A DNA stretch of 6,748 nt, taken from NCBI GenBank assembly GCA_937895975.1, contig CALBLG010000045.1:1-6748 (forward strand). The letters run 5' to 3'. The notes below the pieces were generated by a model, which was not told the DNA's origin, ran no database searches, and saw only the letters and a list, made by a program, of their open reading frames with translations. Below, in pieces: positions 1 through 6,748 of this stretch. Origin of the DNA: an uncultured Slackia sp. (GTDB lineage: Bacteria > Actinomycetota > Coriobacteriia > Coriobacteriales > Eggerthellaceae). Each line of letters starts with the position of its first letter. Position 1 is the stretch's first letter. A program made the translations under genes and the position numbers.

Positions 1-2907
1 GACCTGGTGGTGACCGACCACCACGAGCCGGGCGATTTGGTGCCCGAGGGAATTGTGGTATGCGACCCGAAGTGCGACCCCGAATGCGAAAGCGGCATTT
101 TGGCCGGTGTGGGCGTAGCCCTGAAAATAATCCAGGCGCTGGGCGGCCGCTTCGGCAAGCCGCACCTGTGGCGCGAATATACCGACTTCGCCACGCTTGG
201 CACCATCGCCGACCTTATGCCTCTGCGCGCCGAGAATCGCGCGTTGGTGGCCGATGGTCTGGAGCGCATGAACAAATATCCGCGCCCGTGCATCCAAGCG
301 CTTATCGACGTATGCCGCGTGGGCGACAAGCAAATTACGTCGACGGGACTTTCGTTCTCGCTTATCCCGCGCCTGAACGCGGCGGGGCGCATGGGCGATG
401 CCGATTTGGCGCTCGACCTGCTGATGGCCGACGATTTCGAAGAGGCGCAGGAGCTCGCCGCCAAGCTGGATTCGGTGAACGACAAACGCCGCCGCGTGGA
501 ACAGACGCTGACCCATTGGGCCGAAGAGCGCGCGGCCGAGGTGTACCACGGGCAGCGCGCGCTGGTCGTCGGCGGCGAGGGCTGGCACGAAGGCGTGAAG
601 GGCATCGTTGCGTCGCGTTTGGTGAACGAGTACGGCGTGCCCGTGATTCTGTTCACTATCGAAGGCGACGAGGCGCGCGGATCGGGGCGAAGCGTGGGCA
701 GCGTGAATTTGTTCAAGGCTGTCGAATCGTGTTCCGACCTGCTGATTCGTTTTGGTGGCCATGGCGGTGCCGTGGGGCTTACGCTTGCCGCCGACAAACT
801 TGACGAATTCTCGAGCCGCCTGTGCGCGTACATGAACACGCTTCCCGAAGACAGCTTTCATCCGCAGGTGGAAGTCGAAGCTACGGTGGATCTGGGTGAG
901 CTGACGCTGCAAAACGTGCAGGCGCTTTCGCGCTTGGCGCCGTTCGGCCGCACGAACCCCACGCCGCGCTTTTTGGCGCGCAACGTGCGCTTGCTTTCGC
1001 GCCACGCCGTGGGCGTGGAGAAGAACCACCTGTCGTGCCAAATGGTGGATGGCGCTGCCAAAGTGGGCGCCATCATGTTCCATTGCGGAGACAAAATAGA
1101 ATCGCTTATGTCGTGCAACACCGTGGTGGATGCGGCGTTCCAGGTTCAGATTGACGAATGGAAGGGCCGCCGCACGGTGAAATGCCTGCTCGACGTGGTG
1201 GAGCCCGCGTCGCCATGCCCGGGCTTGCGCGCGTGCCTTCCTTCCGACGACTTGGATTTCGTGGGCGAGCTCTACGAAGATTCGGGCTTGCTGCCCGCGG
1301 GCGCCGAAAGCGCCGAGGCGCAGGCGGCGGCAAAGGCGCGCCGCGAGCAGTGGCGCGAGCTGGCCGCGGCCGACTCCGCAGGGCTTACCGACGCCTTGGT
1401 GGCCGCCGCAATTGGCGAGGGCACGCAGCTGCACGATGCCCAGCGCCGGGCGCTCGATATGCTGGCGAACGGCGAGAGCGCGTTCGTGGTTATGGGTACG
1501 GGGCGCGGCAAATCGCTGATCTTTCAAATTCATGCGGCTCGCGAGGCCCTGTTGAACGATGCGGCCAGCGTATTCGTATACCCGCTGCGCGCGCTGATTG
1601 CCGACCAAGCATGCCACGCGGCATGCTTGTTCGAGAATTTCGGTTTGGCGGCGGCCACGCTCACGGGCGAAAGCTCGCCCGCCGAGCGCGCGGCGGTGTA
1701 TGCGGGCCTGACCGATGGGTCGGTCGACGTGGTGCTTACCACGCCCGAATACCTGGCATTCCACGTGGATGAAATTGCCGCGTGCGGCCGTGTGCGCTTT
1801 CTGGCTGTGGACGAGGCCCACCATTTGGCCGATGGTGGTTCGCGCCGACGCGACGCCTACACCGAATTGGGCGAGCTTGTCCAAAGGCTTGGCGTGCGCA
1901 CGGTGCTTGCGGCCACGGCAACGGCATCGTCGCAGGTGGCGAGCCGCGTGCGCAACGGGCTCGGTGTTGCGGGCTTCGTGGGCGACACCCATGTGCGCAC
2001 CAACCTGCTGCTCGACGACCACCGCAACGCGCGCGACAAGGAAACCTTCCTTACCAACATCGTCGCAAGCGGCGAGAAAACGATCGTGTATGTGAATTCC
2101 CGCACCATGTCGGTAGACATCGCCCGCGTGCTGCGCGCGCTGGTGCCGCATGTGGCCATGCAGATTGGCTTTTACAACGCGGGTCTTTCGCGCGAGGAAC
2201 GCGCGCGCATCGAGCGGCTGTTCCGCGACGGTGTGCTGCGCGTGCTGGTGTGCACGTCGGCGTTCGGCGAGGGCGTGAACATTCCCGACGTGCGCCACGT
2301 GGTGCTGTACGCCATGCCGTTTTCCGATGCCGAATTCAACCAGATGAGCGGGCGTGCGGGGCGCGATGGCCGGCCCGCCACCATTCACTTGGCGTTCGGC
2401 AAGCGCGACGTGTACTACAACGACCGCATTCTGGCGCAGTTCGCGCCTGACCACGACCGCATGGGGCTGATTTATCGCGGCTTGCGCGCGCTTTCGCGTC
2501 AAATGGCCGCGTCGGCCGATGCCTCGCCGTCGAGCGAAGGCGGATTCTTTACAATGAGCGATGACGACTTGGTTGCCGCGTGCCCGCCGACCGACATGCG
2601 CTTCACGCTTATGCCGGGCGCGGCGGCGTTCGCGGTGACGGCGTTTTCAGAGCTGGGGCTCGTCGACGTTCGCACGGCGCCGGGCGCCGACGGGCAAACG
2701 GTGCGTCAGGTGCGGTTGCGCCACGTGGATGGCAAGGTGAACCTCGACGACAGCGTGCTGTATTGCGAGGGCCGAAGCGAGGCCGAGGAATTCGAGCGGT
2801 TCTCGCGCTGGATTTTGGGCGCGACGCCCGAAGAGCTGCGCGAACGCATTATTCGTCCCATCATGCCTGATGGAACGCGCGAGGAAGGGGAAAGCCATGA
2901 CCGATGA
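1..2907 (+). CDS. recJ: RecJ single-strand exonuclease fused to a RecQ-like helicase (5' end missing)
   Basis: The reading frame is open from the first base, so the gene begins upstream; 968 codons are visible, counted here from base 1. RecJ degrades single-stranded DNA 5'-3' in recombination and mismatch or base-excision repair in the cytoplasm. Visible in order: the DHH motif (residues 6-8, within VTDHHEP); LAGVGVALK (34-42); LGTIADLMPL (66-75); PRLNAAGR (123-130); a DHHA1 domain with GWHEGVKGIVASRL (194-207), GSGRS (227-231) and FGGHGGAVG (251-259); and a RecJ OB fold (about 293-402). After a charged Ala-rich linker (about 403-470) comes a superfamily 2 helicase: Walker A GTGRGKS (499-505), DEAH (604-607), AATATA (637-642) and QMSGRAGRDG (781-790). 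The RecQ zinc cysteines and HRDC domain are not seen. The tail (about 814-952) resembles the Firmicutes RecJ C-terminal domain. The first RecJ motif (DxD type) must lie before the window. The end overlaps the rel start by 11 bases. Exonuclease identity is very sure; helicase activity is inferred from intact motifs. Confidence 0.95.
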   Translation, partial: DLVVTDHHEPGDLVPEGIVVCDPKCDPECESGILAGVGVALKIIQALGGRFGKPHLWREYTDFATLGTIADLMPLRAENRALVADGLERMNKYPRPCIQALIDVCRVGDKQITSTGLSFSLIPRLNAAGRMGDADLALDLLMADDFEEAQELAAKLDSVNDKRRRVEQTLTHWAEERAAEVYHGQRALVVGGEGWHEGVKGIVASRLVNEYGVPVILFTIEGDEARGSGRSVGSVNLFKAVESCSDLLIRFGGHGGAVGLTLAADKLDEFSSRLCAYMNTLPEDSFHPQVEVEATVDLGELTLQNVQALSRLAPFGRTNPTPRFLARNVRLLSRHAVGVEKNHLSCQMVDGAAKVGAIMFHCGDKIESLMSCNTVVDAAFQVQIDEWKGRRTVKCLLDVVEPASPCPGLRACLPSDDLDFVGELYEDSGLLPAGAESAEAQAAAKARREQWRELAAADSAGLTDALVAAAIGEGTQLHDAQRRALDMLANGESAFVVMGTGRGKSLIFQIHAAREALLNDAASVFVYPLRALIADQACHAACLFENFGLAAATLTGESSPAERAAVYAGLTDGSVDVVLTTPEYLAFHVDEIAACGRVRFLAVDEAHHLADGGSRRRDAYTELGELVQRLGVRTVLAATATASSQVASRVRNGLGVAGFVGDTHVRTNLLLDDHRNARDKETFLTNIVASGEKTIVYVNSRTMSVDIARVLRALVPHVAMQIGFYNAGLSREERARIERLFRDGVLRVLVCTSAFGEGVNIPDVRHVVLYAMPFSDAEFNQMSGRAGRDGRPATIHLAFGKRDVYYNDRILAQFAPDHDRMGLIYRGLRALSRQMAASADASPSSEGGFFTMSDDDLVAACPPTDMRFTLMPGAAAFAVTAFSELGLVDVRTAPGADGQTVRQVRLRHVDGKVNLDDSVLYCEGRSEAEEFERFSRWILGATPEELRERIIRPIMPDGTREEGESHDR
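2882..2890 (+). promoter_or_regulatory. Shine-Dalgarno that sets the rel start
   Basis: AGGAAGGGG lies 6 bases before the ATG at 2897. An in-frame ATG at 2870 would add nine residues (MERARKGKA) but has no ribosome binding site in front of it. I therefore choose 2897. The site lies inside the end of recJ, so ribosomes finishing recJ pass over it and translational coupling is likely. Confidence 0.75.
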
Positions 2908-5266
2908 AGCCACGACGCGCGCGATGGCGCTGCCTATCGAGCCGGAACTCGCCGAAGCCATCGGCGCGCTTTCTTCCGACGCGTTCGAAGTGGGCATTGC
3001 GCCTTCCCCCGAAGCGGGCGCGACGGTAACGCCCGAATCGCGGTTCGAGCTTTTGGCGAAAAAGACGTCGGCGTATTTGGACGAGGCCGGCGAGGCCAAG
3101 CTGAAACGCGCCTACGAATACGCCAACAAGGCGCACAGGGGCGTGAAGCGCAAGAGCGGTGAGCCGTACATCATCCATCCCATCGAGGTGGCGCTGATTC
3201 TTTCCGATTTGCGCATGGACGTCGACACGCTGTGCGCCGCGCTACTGCATGACACCATCGAAGACACCGACGTGACCGCCGGCGCGCTGGAAGAGCAGTT
3301 CGGCGCTCAGGTGTCGCAGCTGGTGCAGGGCGTGACGAAAATCACGCGTATCGAGGTGGAAAGCCTGACCGACGAGCAGGCCGCCACCATGCGCAAGATG
3401 TTCGTGGCCATGAGCAAAGACATCCGCGTGATCGTGATTAAGCTTGCCGACCGCCTGCACAACATGCGCACGCTGAGCGCGCTGAAAGAAGACCGCCGCA
3501 TTTTCAAGGCGCGCGAAACGTTAGAGATTTATGCGCCTATCGCGCACCGTTTGGGCATCGGCTCCATTAAATGGGAGCTGGAAGACCTGTCGTTTTATTA
3601 CCTGGAGCCGGCCAAATTCAAGCAGATCAGCCGACTGGTGGCCGAAAGCCGCGGCGAGCGCGAGAAGTACCTGGCGTCGGTCATCGAAACGCTGCACAAA
3701 GAGCTTTCGCGCGTGGGCATTGCCGACGCGCACATCGCCGGCCGCCCGAAGCACTTGTATTCCATATATCAGAAAATGACGAAGCGCGGCAAAGGCTTCT
3801 CGGAAATCTACGACCTTATTGCCGTACGCGTAATCGTGAAAACGGTGGGCGATTGCTATTCAGTTCTGGGCGCGGTGCACACGCTGTGGCACCCCATGCC
3901 CGGCCGCTTCAAAGACTACATCGCCATGCCGAAGCTGAACATGTACCAAAGCCTGCATACCACGGTTATCGGCCCGGCTGCACGTCCGCTTGAAGTGCAG
4001 ATTCGCACCGAGGAAATGCACCGCATGAGCGAATACGGCGTGGCGGCGCACTGGCGCTACAAAGAGAAGGGCTCGCGCGCCGATGCAGCGTTTGACCGCC
4101 AAATTGCCTGGTTGCGCCAAATGGTCGACTGGCAAGAGGAAACGAAAGACTCGCGCGAGTTCCTCAGCGAGCTGAAGGTCGACCTGGCGCCGACCGAGGT
4201 GTTCGTGTTCACGCCTGCCGGCGAGGTGATGAGCCTGCGCGCGGGGTCGACGCCGGTCGATTTCGCGTATTCCGTGCATACCGAGGTGGGCAACCACTGC
4301 GTGGGCGCGAAGGTGAACGGCTCCATCGTGCCGCTTTCCTACGAGCTGCAGACGGGCGACCGCGTGGAAATACTCACGCAGAAAAGCGCCACGCCGAGCC
4401 GCGACTGGTTGAAGATGGTGAAAACGGCAAGCGCCCGAAGCAAGCTGCGCTCGTACTTCTCGAAGGTGAGCCGCAACGACGACATGATTGCCGGCCGCGA
4501 GAAGCTGGCTCGCGAAATGAAGAAGCATGGGCTTGGCCTGGGCTCCACCGCGAGCATCCGCGCGCAGAAGCAGGTGTGCGAGACGCTTGGCTATAAAGAT
4601 GTCGACGACATGATGGTGGCCATCGGCGCCGGCAAGGAAACGGTGCTGCACATTGCGAACCGCCTGGTGAAGATTCTTTCTCCCGAGGTGGAAGAAGAAT
4701 CGCATCCCGAGCTTGCCATGCTTCCCAACGGTGCCATGCCGCCGATGATCACCACGGTGCGCCGCCAGCCGCCGCGTCGCGCTCACGCGTCGAACGGCGT
4801 GGTGGTGGAGGGCCTCGATTCGGCGCCGGTGCGCTTGTCGAAGTGCTGCAATCCCGTGCCGGGTGACGAGATCATCGGCTTCATCACGCGCGGCCGCGGC
4901 GTGTCGGTGCACCGCGCCGACTGCCCGAACGCCACCGACCTTATGCGCGACCCGGGCCGCCTGATCAAAGTGTCGTGGGAAGATTCTGCCGAGACAACGG
5001 CTTCGTATCAAATCGAGGTGTTCATCGAGGCGCTCGACCGATTGAATCTGCTGCGTGATATCATCAACACGCTTAGCGACACGGGGGTCAATGTGCTTGC
5101 CTCCAATACGGTGAGCCATTCCGACGGCATCGTTGAAATGCGGTATTTGTTCCAAGTGTCCCAGATTTCGAACATTGAGCATATTCTGGGCGAGTTGCGT
5201 AAGATCGACGGCGTGTTCGATGCGCGTCGTATGCTGCCGGGCGATTCGGCCCACAGGCGCAAGTAG
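2897..5266 (+). CDS. rel: Bifunctional (p)ppGpp synthetase/hydrolase (RSH family)
   Basis: The 789-residue protein makes (p)ppGpp from ATP and GTP/GDP and also hydrolyses it, governing the stringent response on the ribosome. The N-terminal HD hydrolase domain keeps its metal ligands: H80, H118-D119, E122-D123 (HDTIED) and D185 (KLADRLHNM). The synthetase domain has GRPKHLYSIYQKM (282-294), D306, RFKD (337-340), Y350 (YQSLHT) and E366 (EVQIRT). RFKD is the RxKD signature of bifunctional enzymes, as opposed to ExDD in synthetase-only RelA. A TGS domain (about 433-495, with H461), a helical region, a cysteine/histidine zinc-finger-type module (C650, C651, H672, C676) and an ACT domain (about 704-780) complete the standard long-RSH layout. 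About 45 residues of Ala/Glu/Pro-rich sequence precede the HD domain, longer than in Bacillus Rel. The next gene starts 11 bases after the stop. Nothing looks broken, so both activities are expected. Confidence 0.97.
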   Translation: MTDEATTRAMALPIEPELAEAIGALSSDAFEVGIAPSPEAGATVTPESRFELLAKKTSAYLDEAGEAKLKRAYEYANKAHRGVKRKSGEPYIIHPIEVALILSDLRMDVDTLCAALLHDTIEDTDVTAGALEEQFGAQVSQLVQGVTKITRIEVESLTDEQAATMRKMFVAMSKDIRVIVIKLADRLHNMRTLSALKEDRRIFKARETLEIYAPIAHRLGIGSIKWELEDLSFYYLEPAKFKQISRLVAESRGEREKYLASVIETLHKELSRVGIADAHIAGRPKHLYSIYQKMTKRGKGFSEIYDLIAVRVIVKTVGDCYSVLGAVHTLWHPMPGRFKDYIAMPKLNMYQSLHTTVIGPAARPLEVQIRTEEMHRMSEYGVAAHWRYKEKGSRADAAFDRQIAWLRQMVDWQEETKDSREFLSELKVDLAPTEVFVFTPAGEVMSLRAGSTPVDFAYSVHTEVGNHCVGAKVNGSIVPLSYELQTGDRVEILTQKSATPSRDWLKMVKTASARSKLRSYFSKVSRNDDMIAGREKLAREMKKHGLGLGSTASIRAQKQVCETLGYKDVDDMMVAIGAGKETVLHIANRLVKILSPEVEEESHPELAMLPNGAMPPMITTVRRQPPRRAHASNGVVVEGLDSAPVRLSKCCNPVPGDEIIGFITRGRGVSVHRADCPNATDLMRDPGRLIKVSWEDSAETTASYQIEVFIEALDRLNLLRDIINTLSDTGVNVLASNTVSHSDGIVEMRYLFQVSQISNIEHILGELRKIDGVFDARRMLPGDSAHRRK

Positions 5267-5277
5267 AAAGGGCGCAT

Positions 5278-5955
5278 ATGCGTGCGAATTGCAAACGCGT
5301 TGTGACCATCGATGACGGCTGCATTCCGGTAACGGTGCTGGTCGTTGGCGTGATGGACAACAACTGCCTTATCGTGTCCGACGGGCGCGGCGAAGGGGCG
5401 CCGGCCATGGTGGTCGACCCTGCGGGCGATGCCGAGGCCATCCAAAAGGCTTTGGGCTGGTTCAAGCTCGAGGCCATTGTGTGCACCCACGACCACAACG
5501 ATCACCTGGTGGCGCTGCCGGAACTGGCGGCGGCGACGGGCGCGAAGGTTATTTCCAGCGCGGCAGACAGCCGCATCATCGAGCAGGGCCAGCCGGGTTA
5601 CTTCGGCGACTGGGATGCCGTTGACCCCGTGCACGTCGACCGCAAAGTGGCCGACGGCGATACCATCAAGCTGGGCTCGCTCGAATTCCAGGTTATTCTT
5701 ACGCCGGGTCATACCAAGGGCGGCATCTGCTTGTACCTTCCGGGCTTCGGCGGCAAGCCGGGCGTGGTGTTCACGGGCGACACGCTGTTCCGCGGCGCCA
5801 CCGGCCGCGTAGATTTCGAAGGCGGCAGCGCCACCGAAATGCGCGCCAGCCTGAAGAAGCTGGGCAAGCTGCCCGACCAAACCATCGTGTTCCCGGGCCA
5901 TGAAGGCCTGACGACCATAGGTACCGAGCGCCGTCGTGTTATCGAGGCGTTTTAG
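5278..5955 (+). CDS. Metallo-beta-lactamase-fold hydrolase, glyoxalase II-like
   Basis: This is a 225-residue cytoplasmic hydrolase with no signal peptide or membrane segment. All binuclear metal ligands are present: HxHxDH at H71, H73, D75 and H76 (THDHNDH), H145 (TPGHTKGG), D168 (FTGDTLFRGATGRVDF) and H208 (FPGHEG). The start region with NNCLIV (28-33) fits the NCYxV strand of the hydroxyacylglutathione hydrolase group. Length matches the short GloB2/YcbL-type members, which lack the C-terminal helical glutathione-binding domain of true glyoxalase II. AAAGGG (5267-5272), 5 bases before the ATG, supports this start. It follows rel by 11 bases, so it is probably co-transcribed; MBL-fold genes near rel also occur in Firmicutes. 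The substrate cannot be read from the sequence; a thioester or similar small ester is plausible. Fold is very sure, function is not. Confidence 0.92.
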   Translation: MRANCKRVVTIDDGCIPVTVLVVGVMDNNCLIVSDGRGEGAPAMVVDPAGDAEAIQKALGWFKLEAIVCTHDHNDHLVALPELAAATGAKVISSAADSRIIEQGQPGYFGDWDAVDPVHVDRKVADGDTIKLGSLEFQVILTPGHTKGGICLYLPGFGGKPGVVFTGDTLFRGATGRVDFEGGSATEMRASLKKLGKLPDQTIVFPGHEGLTTIGTERRRVIEAF

Positions 5956-5989
5956 GGCATAACCGCTGTTCTTGTAGGAGAGGGCAAAA

Positions 5990-6628
5990 ATGGCAAAGCA
6001 CAAGAAGGGCAAGAAGCTCGACTATTTCGAGGCGTTCGACAAGCAGGTCGACCTCGCGATTAAAGAGGCGAAGCTGCTCGTAGAGGTCATTGAAAACTAC
6101 GACGGTCCCGAGAATCTTGAGGATTACATCGACCGCGCGCACGAGATCGAGCACGCGGGCGACAAGCTGGTGCATTCGGTGTTCGACGCCGTGACGGTGG
6201 ACTTCGTGACGCCCATCGACCGCGAAGACATCATCGCCATGACGCAGAGCCTCGATGACGTGCTCGACTACATGGAGGGCACGGTGCAGCGCCTGTACAT
6301 GCTCGACGTGAAGGAAATGCATCCCAAGGCCGCCGAGTTTGCGGGCCTGCTGCTGAAGAGCTGCGAAAAGCTCGGCAAGGCTATGGACGACTTCAGCGAC
6401 TTCAAGAATTCGAAGAAGCTGAACCAGCTGATCATCGACGTGGGATCGGTCGAGGAAGAGGCCGACGAGTTGTTCTTCCACACCATGCGCGAGCTGTATT
6501 CGCATGGCAAGGAAGACCCCTTAGGCGTGTTCGTGTGGGACAAGATTTTCCAGCGTCTTGAGAACACGGCCGACGCCTGCGAAAAGGTGGCCGACACCAT
6601 GGGCACCATCGTGATGAAGAACTGCTAG
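5990..6628 (+). CDS. DUF47 family (PhoU-like) protein, probable phosphate-transport accessory
   Basis: This 212-residue, mostly helical acidic protein has a Lys-rich N-terminus (MAKHKKGKK). It matches the DUF47/PhoU_div family, whose members usually sit beside PiT low-affinity phosphate transporters and are thought to modulate them. Recognisable family segments are HEIEHAGDKL (51-60), FVTPIDREDI (72-81), DDVLDYMEG (89-97), EEEADELF (155-162) and WDKIFQRLENTADACEKVAD (183-202). The repeated acidic ExxxD-like motifs resemble the metal-cluster ligands of PhoU proteins. There is no signal peptide or membrane segment, so it should be cytoplasmic. AGGAGAGGG (5976-5984), a strong ribosome binding site, precedes the ATG. 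The gap from the previous gene is 34 bases with no evident promoter. No PiT gene is visible; it may follow beyond the window. Family assignment is confident, the transport link is inferred. Confidence 0.9.
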   Translation: MAKHKKGKKLDYFEAFDKQVDLAIKEAKLLVEVIENYDGPENLEDYIDRAHEIEHAGDKLVHSVFDAVTVDFVTPIDREDIIAMTQSLDDVLDYMEGTVQRLYMLDVKEMHPKAAEFAGLLLKSCEKLGKAMDDFSDFKNSKKLNQLIIDVGSVEEEADELFFHTMRELYSHGKEDPLGVFVWDKIFQRLENTADACEKVADTMGTIVMKNC

Positions 6629-6633
6629 GTTTC

Positions 6634-6651
6634 GCCGTTCTGCCGAACGGC
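6634..6651 (+). terminator. Perfect 7-bp stem-loop just after the DUF47 stop, weak terminator candidate
   Basis: GCCGTTC, a TGCC loop and GAACGGC form a perfect 7-bp stem with a 4-base loop, starting 5 bases after the stop codon. Position and stability fit an end-of-operon hairpin. It is followed by AAAAGG, not a run of T, so it is not a canonical intrinsic terminator. It may instead protect the 3' end of the message or work with a factor. A second, weaker hairpin (CGGCC, 5-base loop, GGCCG; 6673-6687) follows, also without a T-run. Confidence 0.35.
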
Positions 6652-6687
6652 AAAAGGCCTCGACGCTGCAAGCGGCCCCGACGGCCG

Positions 6688-6748
6688 GATTGACTTTCAA
6701 TCGTCGCTCGCGTACCGAAGTACGCGTCGCTCCTCTTTCAAGCCAATC
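6688..6748. repeat. Compound palindromic element, REP- or MITE-like, reaching the window edge
   Basis: The outer ends pair as GATTG (6688-6692) with CAATC (6744-6748), and three more pairs (CTT with AAG) follow after one mismatch. The core is a perfect 7-bp stem, CGCGTAC (6709-6715) and GTACGCG (6720-6726). Its loop is CGAA on the + strand and UUCG closed by C-G on the - strand, an exceptionally stable RNA tetraloop. Direct repeats are superimposed: CGTCGCTC at 6702-6709 and 6725-6732, and CTTTCAA at 6694-6700 and 6735-6741. GATTG (6688-6692) can also pair locally with CAATC (6698-6702). The region is non-coding. Structure is seen directly; repetition across the genome is inferred. Confidence 0.5.

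Noticed and set aside
60..803. A 247-codon + strand frame overlapping the RecJ domain
   Set aside because: It is Arg-rich and out of frame with well-conserved RecJ motifs that occupy the same bases.
2870..2896. Earlier in-frame ATG for rel at 2870
   Set aside because: It lacks a ribosome binding site, whereas the ATG at 2897 has AGGAAGGGG at ideal spacing. The extra nine residues are not needed by any domain.
3860..5254. A 464-codon open frame on the - strand, opposite rel
   Set aside because: It is antisense to a clearly conserved gene. Its product is His/Arg/Ala-rich without recognisable motifs, as expected from the complement of GC-rich coding DNA.
5273..5282. A 10-base palindrome, CGCATATGCG, over the start codon of the hydrolase gene
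   Set aside because: Short palindromes of this size arise by chance, and an operator directly on an operon-internal start codon has no other support.
5008..6012. A 334-codon open frame on the - strand across the end of rel and the hydrolase gene
   Set aside because: It spans three genes in antisense and has low-complexity composition and no domain. It is a GC-rich coding shadow.
1..6748. Phage, defence or toxin-antitoxin system, CRISPR array, insertion sequence
   Set aside because: All four genes are recognisable housekeeping families. No transposase, integrase, spaced repeat array or small paired genes were seen on either strand.

Overview
The window is GC-rich, densely coding bacterial DNA, with all four genes on the + strand. 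Protein flavour, codon use and gene set suggest an actinobacterium of the class Coriobacteriia (Eggerthellaceae-type, for example Slackia or a relative). This is inference from sequence style and remembered gene neighbourhoods; no marker gene in the window settles it.

Layout. (1) 1-2907 is the 5'-truncated end of a very large RecJ protein: a single-strand-specific 5'-3' exonuclease core (DHH, DHHA1 and OB domains) continuing in one polypeptide into a complete RecQ-like superfamily 2 helicase and then a tail resembling the RecJ C-terminal domain of Firmicutes. (2) 2897-5266 is a full-length bifunctional (p)ppGpp synthetase/hydrolase (Rel), starting inside the last codons of recJ. (3) 5278-5955 is a glyoxalase II-like metallo-beta-lactamase-fold hydrolase, 11 bases after rel. 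(4) 5990-6628 is a DUF47/PhoU-like protein of the kind that partners PiT phosphate transporters, 34 bases further on. (5) 6629-6748 is non-coding and holds a tight stem-loop just after the last stop, then a compound palindromic, repeat-like element that reaches the window edge.

The spacings (11-base overlap, 11 and 34 bases) and the lack of any promoter-like gap suggest one transcription unit. It would join DNA end processing (RecJ-helicase), the stringent response (Rel), a small thioester-type hydrolase and a phosphate-transport accessory protein. The recJ-then-rel order is familiar from Firmicutes, where apt usually lies between them; apt is absent here.

The rel, hydrolase and DUF47 genes look ordinary. 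The parts most worth a second look are the nuclease-helicase fusion, the possible evolutionary link between its helicase and the Firmicutes RecJ tail, and the compound palindrome at the 3' edge. I found no tRNA, rRNA, CRISPR array, insertion sequence or phage gene.
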